DNA from: Levilinea sp.
Lineage (GTDB): Bacteria; Chloroflexota; Anaerolineae; Anaerolineales; Anaerolineaceae
Direction of reading: 5' to 3'
Assembly (NCBI GenBank): GCA_029975215.1
Contig: JARKPO010000061.1
Span: forward strand, 1-64,000
Length of the DNA: 64,000 bases
Part shown: one piece after another, positions 48,549-57,363 of the stretch
Numbering within the stretch: the stretch's first letter is position 1
Layout: each line of letters begins with the position of its first letter
The notes under the pieces: model-generated
What the model was told of the DNA's origin: nothing
Databases searched by the model: none
Seen by the model: only the letters and a program-made list of their open reading frames with translations
Position numbers and translations under genes: made by a program

Positions 48549-50045
48549 ATGAACGCGAAGCTGGACCAATTGAAAGACCTTTTGGGAGAAATCTACGACC
48601 TGAATCACGCGCAGGCAGTTTTGGGATGGGATCAGCAGGTGAACATGCCCGTAAAGGGAGCCGAAGACCGCGGCGATCAACTGGCCACACTGGCGCGGCT
48701 GGCGCATCAGCGGGCAACCTCGGAGGAACTGGGACGATTATTGGATGATCTGCGCGGGTTGGATGCCGCCCCGGATTCGTTTGAGGCGCGCTTGGTTAAG
48801 GTGGCACGGCGCGATTATGAAAAGCACACGCGGGTTTCGGCGGCCTGGGTGTCGGAATTTGCGCGGGCCACCACCGTGGCGCAAAGTGCCTGGGAAAAGG
48901 CCAAGGCCAACAACGAATTTAGCGTGTTTCGCCCGCATCTGGAAAAAATTCTGGAGCTGAACCGCCAGTACGCCGCGTTCTTTGCACCCTACACGCATGT
49001 ATACGACCCCCTGCTGGATATTTACGAACCGGGACTGAAGACTGCGGAGGTTCAGGCCATTTTTGCCACCCTGCGCCCGCAGCAGGTGAAACTGATTCAA
49101 GCCATCCGTGAGAAGCCTGAGGTGGACGACCGCCTGCTTTTCCAGGCTTTCGATGAGCAGGACCAATGGGACTTTGGGATGGAGGTGATTCAGCGCTTTG
49201 GGTATGACTTTGAGCGCGGCCGTCAGGACCGCTCGGTGCATCCCTTTACCACCAGCTTTGGGCTGGATGATGTGCGCATCACCACGCGTTTTGATCCTAA
49301 GTTCTTGAACCCGGCGCTGTTTGGAACCATGCATGAATGCGGGCACGCGCTATATGAACTGGGCATTGCCCACTCGCTGCGGCGGACGCCGCTGGCGGAT
49401 GGTGCTTCGATGGCGGTGCATGAGTCGCAGTCGCGCATGTGGGAAAATTTGGTGGGGCGTTCGAAGGCGTTTTGGGTGTTCTTCTACCCCCGCCTGCAGC
49501 GTGCTTTCCCTGCGCAGTTTGGCAATGTGAGCCTGGACACCTTCTACCGCGCGATCAACAAAGTAGCCCCTTCGCTCATTCGCGTGGAAGCGGACGAAGC
49601 CACCTACAACCTGCACATTATGCTGCGCCTGGAGCTGGAAATTGCTATGCTGGAAGGCGCGCTGGCGGTGAAGGATCTGCCGGAGGCCTGGAACCAGCGT
49701 ATGCGCGATTATTTGGGCATCACCCCACCCAATGACAGCCTGGGTGTGCTGCAGGACGTGCATTGGTCCGGCGGGATGATGGGTTATTTCCCCACCTACG
49801 CCCTGGGCAACCTGGTTTCGGTGCAGATTTGGGAAAAGATTCAGCAAGACATCCCCGATCTGGAGGAGCAGATGATGCGCGGCGAGTTCGCGGCCCTGTT
49901 GGGCTGGCTGCGTGAGCATGTGCACCAGTATGGGGCCATGTTTGAGCCGCAGGAATTGATTCAGAAAGTGACTGGGTCGAAGATTGACCCGCAGCCGTAT
50001 CTGCGCTATCTGCAAGGCAAGTTCGGCGAACTGTACGGGCTGTAG
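48549..50045 (+). CDS. M32 carboxypeptidase (thermostable carboxypeptidase 1/Taq type)
   Basis: A 498-residue all-helical metallopeptidase. The zinc site HECGH (about residue 262) lies in MHECGHALYELGI, with the downstream Glu in HESQSRMWENL. Length and motifs match the M32 family. It removes C-terminal residues from peptides and may work with the adjacent S9 enzyme in peptide use. It starts at ATG with a GAGGG site and ends 15 bases before the next gene. Confidence 0.93.
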   Translation: MNAKLDQLKDLLGEIYDLNHAQAVLGWDQQVNMPVKGAEDRGDQLATLARLAHQRATSEELGRLLDDLRGLDAAPDSFEARLVKVARRDYEKHTRVSAAWVSEFARATTVAQSAWEKAKANNEFSVFRPHLEKILELNRQYAAFFAPYTHVYDPLLDIYEPGLKTAEVQAIFATLRPQQVKLIQAIREKPEVDDRLLFQAFDEQDQWDFGMEVIQRFGYDFERGRQDRSVHPFTTSFGLDDVRITTRFDPKFLNPALFGTMHECGHALYELGIAHSLRRTPLADGASMAVHESQSRMWENLVGRSKAFWVFFYPRLQRAFPAQFGNVSLDTFYRAINKVAPSLIRVEADEATYNLHIMLRLELEIAMLEGALAVKDLPEAWNQRMRDYLGITPPNDSLGVLQDVHWSGGMMGYFPTYALGNLVSVQIWEKIQQDIPDLEEQMMRGEFAALLGWLREHVHQYGAMFEPQELIQKVTGSKIDPQPYLRYLQGKFGELYGL

Positions 50046-50060
50046 ACAAACGGAGTCCGG

Positions 50061-50918
50061 ATGAAATTTGGCGTGATTTTGCCCTCCTTTGGCAACGGCG
50101 CGACGCGCCTGGGCATGGTGGACTGTCTGCTGGCAGCGGAGCGGCTGGGGTTCGATTCAGCCTGGCTGACGGACCACCTGGCGCTGCCGCAGGCTGACGC
50201 GGAGCGCTTTGGCCATTTGTTTGAGGCGGTGAGCAGCCTGGGCTATCTGGCGGCGCTGACCGCGCGCATCCGTTTGGGAATTTCCTCGCTGGTGCTGCCG
50301 CAGCGCAACCCGGTGGAGGTGGCCAAGGCGCTGGCTACGTTGGATGTGCTTTCGGGCGGTCGGATCCTGCTGGCGGTGGGAGTGGGCTGGTCTGAAGGCG
50401 AGTTCCGCAACCTGGGCGTCAATTTTAAAGACCGCGGCAAGCGCATGGACGAAGCCGTGCAAGTGCTGCGCAGCCTGTGGCGAGGGGGGCGGGTGGTGCA
50501 GTACGCCGGTCAGTACTATCAATTTGAAGATTTGGTGTTCTCCCCCTCACCGGTACAAGCCGGGGGCCCGCCGCTGTGGGTGGCGGGGGATGCACCGGCG
50601 GCTTTGAAGCGCGCCCTACGCCTGGGGGATGGGTGGCACCCCAACGCTCGCCCGCCCGAAGAGCTGGCCAGAGCGCTGCAGCCTTACCGTGCCATGCTGG
50701 CGCGGCGGCCGTTCACGGTGTGCCTGCGGCTGCGTTTGAATTTCGAGCGGTCTGAGGCGTCTTTGCACGGCGCGCCGGAAGAGGTGGCCGAGCAGCTGCG
50801 CGCTTATGAAAGCGCGGGCATGAACTACGCGCTGATCCATTTTGAAGCGGAAACCCACGCCGAGCGCGAACGCGCCATGCGGCGCTTTGCGCAGGAAGTC
50901 GTTCCGGCGCTGGCTTAG
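50061..50918 (+). CDS. Luciferase-like flavin/F420-dependent oxidoreductase
   Basis: A 285-residue TIM-barrel protein of the bacterial luciferase (LLM) family. It has AERLGFDSAWLTDHL near residue 30, the ARIRLGISSLVLPQRNPVEV strand near 70, GRILLAVGVGWSEGEFRNLG near 98, and PLWVAGDAPAALKRALRLGDGW near 170. Members reduce or oxidise varied substrates with F420 or FMN. The cofactor choice cannot be made here; F420 is plausible in Chloroflexota. It lies between the M32 peptidase and a lipoprotein gene. Confidence 0.87.
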   Translation: MKFGVILPSFGNGATRLGMVDCLLAAERLGFDSAWLTDHLALPQADAERFGHLFEAVSSLGYLAALTARIRLGISSLVLPQRNPVEVAKALATLDVLSGGRILLAVGVGWSEGEFRNLGVNFKDRGKRMDEAVQVLRSLWRGGRVVQYAGQYYQFEDLVFSPSPVQAGGPPLWVAGDAPAALKRALRLGDGWHPNARPPEELARALQPYRAMLARRPFTVCLRLRLNFERSEASLHGAPEEVAEQLRAYESAGMNYALIHFEAETHAERERAMRRFAQEVVPALA

Positions 50919-50934
50919 ACGGAAGAAGGACGCG

Positions 50935-52017
50935 ATGCATCTGCGGCGGACGGTTGGACGGTGGGCGGCGATGGCCTTGCTCCTGGGGACGGTGGTGCTG
51001 GGAGGCTGCGCGCCCGCCCAGGAACTGCTGGCGTACATCATCTCGCCCACCCCCACGGTGACGGTGACGGCCACGGTGACGGAGACGGCCACCCCCACGG
51101 TCACGCCTTCACTTATGCCCACGGATACGCCTGTGCCGCCCACGGACACCCCCATCCCGACCGATACGCTCACCCCTTCGCCGCAGCCCAGCGAGACGGT
51201 GACGGTGACGGACGGGCCTTCGCCCACCCCCACGCGCTCGCCGACCTTCACACGCACGGCCACGCGCACGCGCTGGCCCACGCTGACCAAGGCGCCCACA
51301 CGCACGCGCACTATCACCAAGACGCCCACGGTCACCTTTACCCCCACGCCGCCCTATGAGACTCTGCGCATCACCCGCCCCGGCCTGTTTTCCAAAGTGT
51401 CTTCCCCGTTTCGGGTGGAAGCCATGATTAAGCCGGGGGACGACGGCTATGTGAACCTGCGTCTGATTGGCGAAGATTCGCGCACAATCAGCGAAGCGGT
51501 GTTGGATTACCGCGCGCTGATTAACCGGCGCTTTTGGCTTTCACACATGATGACGTTTGACATCAGCGCGGCGGCCGAGACAGCGCGGCTGGAGATGCGC
51601 ATCAATGACACCTTTGGGCGCGCCATCTCCATCTCTTCGGTGGATTTAATTTTGCTGAAAGTGGGCGACAACGAGATCACTCCCTCAGTGTTGGATCTGG
51701 AGCCGTATTTGATCCGATACCCGTATCGGGATCAGGAAATCAAAGGGGGGACGCTGTTGGTATTGGGTCTGGCGCGGCCGGTGAACGCCAAGCCCGTGAT
51801 CCTGGAGCTGATTGACGAAAGCGGCCGCGTGGTAGGCTCGAAAGAGATCACGGTGGAAGCCCCCACAGGCGATTTGAGCCACACACCTTTTCAGGCGGAT
51901 ATCCCCTATCAGGTGGACGGACGCACGCCGGTGCGCCTGACCATCCGGCAGGAAAGCGACCAGCGCATCCCCGGCACGGTGGCGCTGTCTTCGATGCTGA
52001 TTGTGCTGGAACCCTAA
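50935..52017 (+). CDS. Surface lipoprotein with long Thr/Pro-rich linker
   Basis: A 360-residue protein. The signal peptide ends with lipobox VVLGGC (Cys about residue 24). Residues about 35-138 are almost pure Thr/Pro (PTPTVTVTATVTETATPTVT), a stiff linker through the cell wall. The C-terminal part has two beta-rich domains. Nothing catalytic is recognised; it is probably a surface binding protein. ATG 50935 has GAAGGA before it. The frame is open upstream inside the neighbouring gene, but only this start gives a signal peptide. Confidence 0.8.
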   Translation: MHLRRTVGRWAAMALLLGTVVLGGCAPAQELLAYIISPTPTVTVTATVTETATPTVTPSLMPTDTPVPPTDTPIPTDTLTPSPQPSETVTVTDGPSPTPTRSPTFTRTATRTRWPTLTKAPTRTRTITKTPTVTFTPTPPYETLRITRPGLFSKVSSPFRVEAMIKPGDDGYVNLRLIGEDSRTISEAVLDYRALINRRFWLSHMMTFDISAAAETARLEMRINDTFGRAISISSVDLILLKVGDNEITPSVLDLEPYLIRYPYRDQEIKGGTLLVLGLARPVNAKPVILELIDESGRVVGSKEITVEAPTGDLSHTPFQADIPYQVDGRTPVRLTIRQESDQRIPGTVALSSMLIVLEP

Positions 52018-52035
52018 AGCGCGAACCTGAACGGA

Positions 52036-52077
52036 AAAACACCCCGGATGCGGCCAAGGCTTCCGGGGTGTTTTTTT
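52036..52077. terminator. Bidirectional terminator between lipoprotein and L,D-transpeptidase
   Basis: AACACCCCGGA pairs with TCCGGGGTGTT. A run of T follows on the plus strand and a run of A precedes, giving a T run on the minus strand. It ends both convergent genes. Confidence 0.9.
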
Positions 52078-52094
52078 GCGTGGGGAAAACAGAA

Positions 52095-53285
52095 TCAGGC
52101 TCCGCCCTGGGTGTAGAATTTGGGGTCGGTGGGGGTTTGGCCGGAGGGATCCCAGACGTAGACGTAATCGCCTTCCTGGGCCCAGTCATAAACCCAGCGA
52201 GCGTCGCCAATCGAAAGGTTGACGCAGCCGTGCGACTGGGGCATGCCAAACCAGGCGCGCCAATAAGCACCGTGGATGGCGCGGGCTTCATCAAAGTACA
52301 TTGTCCAGGGCACATCGGCCAGATAGTAATAATCGGATTTGTCCGAGGCGAAGGCGCCCGACATATTTTCGGTGGCTTTCTTCTTGTACACCTTAAAGAG
52401 GCCGGGGCGGGTGAAATAGGGGTCAGCGCCGGTGGCGATGAGGGTGGCAAAGACCAGGCGGTTGTCTTCGTAGACCGCCATGGTTTGTTCGTACAGATTA
52501 ACCTCGATCCAGCGGCCGTTCTCTACGCCTTCGGGCGGGGTGGTTTTGAGGTTAAATTGGCGGATGTAGCGCCGTTCAACCCACTGACCCAGGCCGACCA
52601 TGTACCACTGGGTGTTTTCGGCCTCAACCACTTTGTAAATGGGCACCACCTGTTCTTTGACCAGGGGCTGGCCGTTCTCGGGAGCCAGGGTGCTGGGGCT
52701 GCTCTTGGGAGTGGTGTTGTCGAAAATCCAGCCGAAAGAAGAAGTGGGGTTGCGGCGAAAAACCAGACCCTGGAAGGTGGATAGAATCGCTGCGGGAGAA
52801 GCGCGCATCCATTCACCGCTGGGCAGCAGCACATAGTGGCCGCCGTTTTGGTCCGCGCGCTGCGTGTAGGATACGTAGCGCAGCCCGTCTCCGCCGGGCA
52901 GGTAGCGGACGGGGTTGGTTCCGGCGACGGCATCCTGTAATGAAGAGAACATGGGTGCCGGCTCGTAGGGTTCCAGGTTGATTTTGGCATAGTTGATATT
53001 CACCTGGCTCAGCTCGCTGCTGGGGTGAGAGGCGGGCAGGGGCAGGCTGGGGTAGGTGATGCCCTGGCGGGCCAGGTCAGTCAGGAAGGCAGCCGGCCCC
53101 AGAGCCAGGCAATCGCCTGGATCGGCTAAATAGGTATCGGGCAGGCATAGCGGCGCGCCAGAATAAGGCTCATTCCCGGGGGGTGTTTGGGCGACAGGGG
53201 CCGCCTGGACAGGCGCGGGGATGAGCAGTGCGGAAAGCAGAATGGCAAAAGCCGCCACCGATAAGCAGGTTCGTTGCATGGACAT
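52095..53285 (-). CDS. L,D-transpeptidase (YkuD) with signal peptide
   Basis: A 396-residue exported protein. The signal peptide ends near VQAAPVAQ (residue about 29). A Pro-rich region with FxFxxW-type wall-associated sequence follows, and then the YkuD catalytic domain with the Cys in QSHGCVNLSIGDARW (about residue 353). It forms 3-3 crosslinks in peptidoglycan or attaches proteins to it. ATG 53285 has GAGGA in front. It fits with alr in wall synthesis. Confidence 0.9.
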   Translation of the reverse strand: MSMQRTCLSVAAFAILLSALLIPAPVQAAPVAQTPPGNEPYSGAPLCLPDTYLADPGDCLALGPAAFLTDLARQGITYPSLPLPASHPSSELSQVNINYAKINLEPYEPAPMFSSLQDAVAGTNPVRYLPGGDGLRYVSYTQRADQNGGHYVLLPSGEWMRASPAAILSTFQGLVFRRNPTSSFGWIFDNTTPKSSPSTLAPENGQPLVKEQVVPIYKVVEAENTQWYMVGLGQWVERRYIRQFNLKTTPPEGVENGRWIEVNLYEQTMAVYEDNRLVFATLIATGADPYFTRPGLFKVYKKKATENMSGAFASDKSDYYYLADVPWTMYFDEARAIHGAYWRAWFGMPQSHGCVNLSIGDARWVYDWAQEGDYVYVWDPSGQTPTDPKFYTQGGA

Positions 53286-53452
53286 AAGGTTTCCTCGTTG
53301 TGGCGGGCGGTGGAAAAAGAGCCGCCCGCAGCGAAGTCTATTTTAACCCATTTTTGGGCGGAAAACCGCGGACATGGGATTCGGGGCAGATTGAGGCGTA
53401 GATATATCGTATAACAAAATTGTTAGGTGGCTCTTGGGCGCGCCAGGTTTGC

Positions 53453-53481
53453 TTGACACAACTTAAAGCCTGTGCTAAATT
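53453..53481 (+). promoter_or_regulatory. Promoter of the roadblock/V4R/response regulator operon
   Basis: TTGACA (53453-53458) and TAAATT (53476-53481) are 17 bases apart, 60 bases before the first gene. Confidence 0.7.
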
Positions 53482-53541
53482 ATGTTGAGTAACTTGCAAT
53501 CCCTGAATCAGTAATTCGAGATTTTAAGAAGGAGTGCAGCC

Positions 53542-53913
53542 TTGGCCATGTCACGCACCCAAATGATGGTCGAACGCCTACGAGAGCTTCAGGCGTCATC
53601 TCCAGATATTGAGGCATCCGCAATTGTCAGTGCGGACGGCCTGACGATTGCATCGGCACTCCCCCAAGGTGTAGAAGAGGACCGTGTTTCAGCGATGTCG
53701 GCGGCAATGCTCTCTTTGGGCGAGCGCATTGCAAAAGAGTTGGGCCGCGGCTCGCTGGAGCAGGTGTACATCAAAGGGCAAAAAGGGTATGTGGTGTTGA
53801 TGTCTGTCGGCGAGGAAGCGGTTTTGACGGCCCTGGCCCGCGAACAGGCGAAGCTGGGCCTTATTTTCCTCGACATGCGCCGCGCAGCCGAGGACTTGGT
53901 TAAACTGATCTAA
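53542..53913 (+). CDS. Roadblock/LC7-domain protein
   Basis: A 123-residue single-domain roadblock/LC7 protein (SADGLTIASALPQGVEEDRVSA, then GYVVLMSVGEEAVLTALA). Such proteins regulate small GTPases or sense ligands by dimerising. AAGGAG at 53529-53534 lies 7 bases before a TTG at 53542, so TTG is preferred over ATG 53548. It is the first gene of the cluster, followed after 12 bases by a V4R protein, a pairing often seen in signalling. Confidence 0.85.
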   Translation: MAMSRTQMMVERLRELQASSPDIEASAIVSADGLTIASALPQGVEEDRVSAMSAAMLSLGERIAKELGRGSLEQVYIKGQKGYVVLMSVGEEAVLTALAREQAKLGLIFLDMRRAAEDLVKLI

Positions 53914-53925
53914 CACGGGGACGCC

Positions 53926-54558
53926 ATGGAGCCCATTCCGAAGAGCGGTTTGTATTACCCGAATAAAATTGCCCGAATCGCCATCCTTTCCCTGGAAGAT
54001 GTGATGGGAAAGAACGGGCTGAACGCCATTTTAAACCTTGCGGGGTTATCTTCGATCATTGATAATTTGCCGCCAGACAATTTGGACCGGCAGTTTGACT
54101 TTGCCGATTTCTCGGCGATTTGGGCGGCCTTGGAAGAGCTGTATGGGCCGCGGGGGGGGCGCGGTTTGGCCCAACGCGCTGGACGAGCGACCTTCAACGA
54201 TGCGCTGCGCAACTTTGGCGCGCTGGCCGGGGTAGGGGACATGGCTTTCAAGGTGCTGCCGTTGGGTGCCAAGATTCGCATCGGCCTGGCGGCCATGGCC
54301 AAAATCTTCTCGCAGACCAGCGACCAACTGAGCACGGTGGCCGAGCAGGAAGATCACTACGTCTACACCATTCACCGCTGCCCGGTGTGTTGGGGGCGCA
54401 CGACGGATAAGCCCGCTTGCTTTATCGCCACGGGTTTGTTGCAGGAAAGCTTGAAATGGGTGTCGGGCGGCAGTGAGTTCCGCGTGACACAGACCACGGC
54501 AAAATCGGTGGGAGACGCGACCTGCGATTTTATTATCCCCAAAGAACCGATAGGCTGA
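53926..54558 (+). CDS. V4R-domain sensor protein
   Basis: A 210-residue protein. The C-terminal half has CPVCWGRTTDKPACFIATG, then WVSGGSEFRVTQTTAKSVGDATCDFIIP, the pattern of V4R (4-vinyl reductase-type) domains that bind small hydrophobic molecules or haem. The N-terminal half is helical and unrecognised. Probably a cytoplasmic sensor working with the roadblock protein and the response regulator in the same operon. Confidence 0.75.
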   Translation: MEPIPKSGLYYPNKIARIAILSLEDVMGKNGLNAILNLAGLSSIIDNLPPDNLDRQFDFADFSAIWAALEELYGPRGGRGLAQRAGRATFNDALRNFGALAGVGDMAFKVLPLGAKIRIGLAAMAKIFSQTSDQLSTVAEQEDHYVYTIHRCPVCWGRTTDKPACFIATGLLQESLKWVSGGSEFRVTQTTAKSVGDATCDFIIPKEPIG

Positions 54559-54562
54559 GAAC

Positions 54563-55417
54563 GTGGACGAACCCCGGGCTTCACTGTTAATTGTTGAAGA
54601 TGACCTGGACATCGCGGACATGCTGAACGCGTACTTTCGCGTTCAGGGGTACGAGGTTTCTGTGGTGCATTGGGGGGAAGACGGTGTGGAGATGTGTCAG
54701 AAGCAGGCGCCCGACCTGGTGATCCTGGATATTCGTCTGCCGGATATTGACGGTTTTGAGGTTGCCCGGCGGCTGCGCACCAACCGGCGTACGCGAGACA
54801 TTCCCATCATCTTTTTAACCGAAAAACGTGAGCGACTGGACCGCCTGAAGGGGCTGGAACTGCACGCGGAAGATTACATCACCAAGCCGTTTGATATTCA
54901 GGAACTGCGTCTGCGCGTGCGCAACACCCTGCAGCGGGCGCGGCGCGGGTCTTTGACCAACCCGGTGACGGGGCTGCCAGAGGGCGGGCTGGTGGATGAG
55001 CAATTGGGCAAGTTCCTGGCCGAGAAAGATTGGAAGCTGCTGCTGATTTCTCTGGGCCATCTGGACGCATTCCGCGAGCTGTACGGCTTTGTGGCTTCAG
55101 ATGACCTGCTGCGGGCGGTGGCTTTGATGATTCAAGATTCGCTTCAACAGGCGGGCGGCGAGGGCTTTGTGGGCCATTGGACGGCCACCGATTTTGTGCT
55201 GCTCACCCGTCAGGGTGCCACTGCGGAAATGCAGGAGCGCCTCAAGCGCCGTTTGGTGCAGTCCTTTGATTATTTTTACCGTCATCAAGACCGCGAAGTA
55301 AACCGGCTGGAAGGTCGGCGTCTGACTGTGGCGGTGACGGCAATTTCGAAAGAATCTGGCGCGTTGACAAGCCTGGAAGAGTTGAAAACGGAGCTGGAAA
55401 AACACACCGGCAGGTAA
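54563..55417 (+). CDS. Response regulator with degenerate GGDEF-like output
   Basis: A 284-residue protein with a GTG start. Residues about 8-122 form a receiver domain (LLIVEDDLDIADML, phospho-Asp in VILDIRLPDIDG, Thr in IFLTE, Lys in YITKPFD). Residues about 135-280 have the fold and length of a GGDEF domain, including a PVTGLPEGGLVDEQL start. However, the GGDEF active-site turn is replaced by HWTATDFVLL, so diguanylate cyclase activity is unlikely. It starts 4 bases after the V4R gene. No kinase gene is nearby. Confidence 0.85.
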   Translation: MDEPRASLLIVEDDLDIADMLNAYFRVQGYEVSVVHWGEDGVEMCQKQAPDLVILDIRLPDIDGFEVARRLRTNRRTRDIPIIFLTEKRERLDRLKGLELHAEDYITKPFDIQELRLRVRNTLQRARRGSLTNPVTGLPEGGLVDEQLGKFLAEKDWKLLLISLGHLDAFRELYGFVASDDLLRAVALMIQDSLQQAGGEGFVGHWTATDFVLLTRQGATAEMQERLKRRLVQSFDYFYRHQDREVNRLEGRRLTVAVTAISKESGALTSLEELKTELEKHTGR

Positions 55418-55421
55418 GCCT

Positions 55422-56159
55422 TTGAAAACAACCATTGTTATACCCACCTACAACGAAGCTGAGAATTTACCGAAGCTTACGGCGGCTTTATTTGCGCTGC
55501 CGCTGGATGATTTAAACCTTTTGATTGTGGACGACAACAGCCCAGACGGAACCGGACAGTTGGCCGAAGACCTGGCGAGGGAACATCCCGGCCGCATGTC
55601 GGTGATGCACCGCCAGGGGAAATTGGGCCTGGGCACGGCCTATATTCAGGGGTTTCAGCACGCCATCGCAGACGGCGCCGAGGCCGTGGGACAGATGGAT
55701 GCGGATTTCTCGCATCCGGTGGAAAAAGTGGTCGAACTGGTGAAAACGCTGGAAAGTACCGATCTGGTAATCGGTTCGCGGTATGTGCCCGGCGGCAGCC
55801 TGGATGAGCGTTGGCCGTTATGGCGCAAGGCTCTTTCCGGCTTTGGAAATTTTTATGCGCGCACCATCCTGGGTATGAAAGTGCGGGATGTAACCGGTGG
55901 CTTTCGCCTGTGGCGCCGTAAGACTTTGCAGGGTATGCCGCTGGAACGCGTGCGCTCCAATGGGTATATCTTCCAGGTGGAAATGGCTTATGTGGCCACA
56001 CGCCTGGGGTACGGGTTTAAAGAAATCCCCATTTACTTCGCCGATCGGCGCTGGGGACAATCCAAGATGTCATTCCGCATTCAAATTGAGGCGGCGGTGC
56101 GCGTTTGGCAGCTGCCGGGGCTGTACCGCGACCTGCACAAGGTGCCTTTGCAGGGCTAG
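55422..56159 (+). CDS. Polyprenol-phosphate mannosyltransferase, DPM1-like GT2
   Basis: A 245-residue GT-A glycosyltransferase. It has KTTIVIPTYNEAENLPKLTA at the start, LLIVDDNSPDGTG near residue 30, the DxD site in GQMDADFSHP near 90, and the C-terminal RWGQSKMSFRIQIEAA near 205, all as in polyprenol monophosphomannose synthases. It moves mannose from GDP-mannose to a lipid carrier at the membrane. A TTG start, 4 bases after the previous gene, is followed by a clear terminator. Confidence 0.88.
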   Translation: MKTTIVIPTYNEAENLPKLTAALFALPLDDLNLLIVDDNSPDGTGQLAEDLAREHPGRMSVMHRQGKLGLGTAYIQGFQHAIADGAEAVGQMDADFSHPVEKVVELVKTLESTDLVIGSRYVPGGSLDERWPLWRKALSGFGNFYARTILGMKVRDVTGGFRLWRRKTLQGMPLERVRSNGYIFQVEMAYVATRLGYGFKEIPIYFADRRWGQSKMSFRIQIEAAVRVWQLPGLYRDLHKVPLQG

Positions 56160-56193
56160 GTTTGATTGCTTTACATCAAAACGTGTGGATGCC

Positions 56194-56221
56194 AGCGGCC
56201 GTTCAAAGAACGGCCGCTTTT
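56194..56221 (+). terminator. Terminator of the signalling/GT2 operon
   Basis: AGCGGCCGTTC pairs with GAACGGCCGCT around a 3-base loop, followed by TTTT. Confidence 0.9.
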
Positions 56222-56238
56222 GATTGGGCGGGGATACA

Positions 56239-56267
56239 TTGACAATAGATCATTTGTTCTATACAAT
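56239..56267 (+). promoter_or_regulatory. Promoter of the LuxR-type gene, giving a leaderless message
   Basis: TTGACA (56239-56244) and TACAAT (56262-56267) are 17 bases apart. The expected start point falls at or next to the GTG at 56274. Confidence 0.75.
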
Positions 56268-56273
56268 AAAACT

Positions 56274-56675
56274 GTGAACGCTTTGGACATCGTATGGCGG
56301 GGCGTGCGGAATTGGCTGCGGCGCAGGCGGACGTTTGCGCTGGACGTGGAATCCTATGAGCTGTTGGAGCGCATGGCAGAGCGCCAGCAGCGCACCCCTC
56401 AGGAGGTGGCCGCGGAGCTGTTGGAACAGGCGGCTCAGGCCCAGGAGCGACAATCCTGGGTGCTGACCTGTTGGGGGCAGCTTTCGCCGCGCCAGCAGCA
56501 GATCACCGCATATGTGTGCCGGGGGGATTCCACGCGGCAGATTGCGGCGCAGCTGCACATTGCGCCCACGACGGTTAAATCACACATTGAAATTGTGCTG
56601 CGCAAATTTGGGGTGAACAGCCGCGCGGCTCTGCGCCAGCACTTGGCTCCCTGGGATCTGAGCGAATACCTGTAG
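56274..56675 (+). CDS. LuxR-type helix-turn-helix protein, probably leaderless
   Basis: A 133-residue protein with a basic start, a helical coiled segment (residues about 28-65), and a C-terminal LuxR/NarL helix-turn-helix (LSPRQQQITAYVCRGDSTRQ, then IAPTTVKSHIEIVLRKFGV). It lacks a receiver or ligand domain. GTG 56274 lies 7 bases after the -10, with no ribosome site, so the message is probably leaderless. Longer frames upstream cross a terminator and are rejected. The 127 bases after it are GC-rich with several hairpins and no gene. Confidence 0.75.
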   Translation: MNALDIVWRGVRNWLRRRRTFALDVESYELLERMAERQQRTPQEVAAELLEQAAQAQERQSWVLTCWGQLSPRQQQITAYVCRGDSTRQIAAQLHIAPTTVKSHIEIVLRKFGVNSRAALRQHLAPWDLSEYL

Positions 56676-56802
56676 GGGTGGGGGTAGGACCCCCCTATGC
56701 CCCCCAGGGATGCATCCTCCCGAGGGAGGCTCCCCAGCAACCCTCCGCCAATCCTCCGGCGGGGGGATTTACAGCCTGGGGGAATTTTGCGATGATGGCG
56801 GC

Positions 56803-57354
56803 ATGGACGCTATTCGCCTGCCAACTTCCAATCAACTGTATGTGATCGCGGGCGGGTCGGGCGCGCTGCAGCGTATGCTGATTTTGACGGCGCGGCTGGC
56901 GCTGCGCGGCAGGGTATGGGTTTTGGACTGCGGCAACCGCGCCAACCCGCTGCCGGTGGTGCGCGAGCTGCGGCGACTGACGATGGACCCCGTGCGGGCG
57001 TTGGCGAATATTCAAACCGCACGAGCTTTCACCTGTTACCAGGTGCTGGCCCTGTTGGAGCAGACCTGCGCGCGCCAGGTGCGGGAGCCGGTGGTGATTT
57101 TTGACCTGCTGGCATCTTTTTACGACGAAAGCGTGCGCTATGACGAGGGGCAGCGGCTGTTGGCGGCGGCTTTAGGGCATGTGCGCGGGCTTTTGGCCGG
57201 GGCTCCGGTGATGGTGAGCGTGCGCCCGCCCCCGTCCGACTTCCCAGAGCGCGCGGCCTTCGTGCAGCGGGTCTGCGCGCAGGCGGATCAGTGCTGGGTG
57301 GAAGAATTGCCGCCCGCAATGGGCGTCTACCGGCAGGGTTCTTTGTGGAAATAG
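56803..57354 (+). CDS. Degenerate RecA-like ATPase (ImuA/RadA-paralogue type)
   Basis: A 183-residue RecA-like core. The Walker A position has IAGGSGALQRMLI (residues about 17-29), lacking the GKT/S end, so ATP hydrolysis is doubtful. A Walker B-like strand EPVVIFDLLASFYDE follows near residue 105. It is the first gene of a three-gene cassette with a 90-residue helical protein and a B-family polymerase. Inactivated RecA/RadA paralogues next to altered PolB2 polymerases, and ImuA next to ImuB/DnaE2, are known translesion cassettes. The identity is inferred from fold pattern and context. Confidence 0.6.
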   Translation: MDAIRLPTSNQLYVIAGGSGALQRMLILTARLALRGRVWVLDCGNRANPLPVVRELRRLTMDPVRALANIQTARAFTCYQVLALLEQTCARQVREPVVIFDLLASFYDESVRYDEGQRLLAAALGHVRGLLAGAPVMVSVRPPPSDFPERAAFVQRVCAQADQCWVEELPPAMGVYRQGSLWK

Positions 57355-57363
57355 AGGTGAAAC

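Noticed and set aside
54563-55417. Active diguanylate cyclase
   Set aside because: The GGDEF turn is replaced by TATDF and no metal-binding acids are visible at that place.
56166-56273. Longer start of the LuxR-type gene
   Set aside because: It would cross a strong terminator and a promoter.
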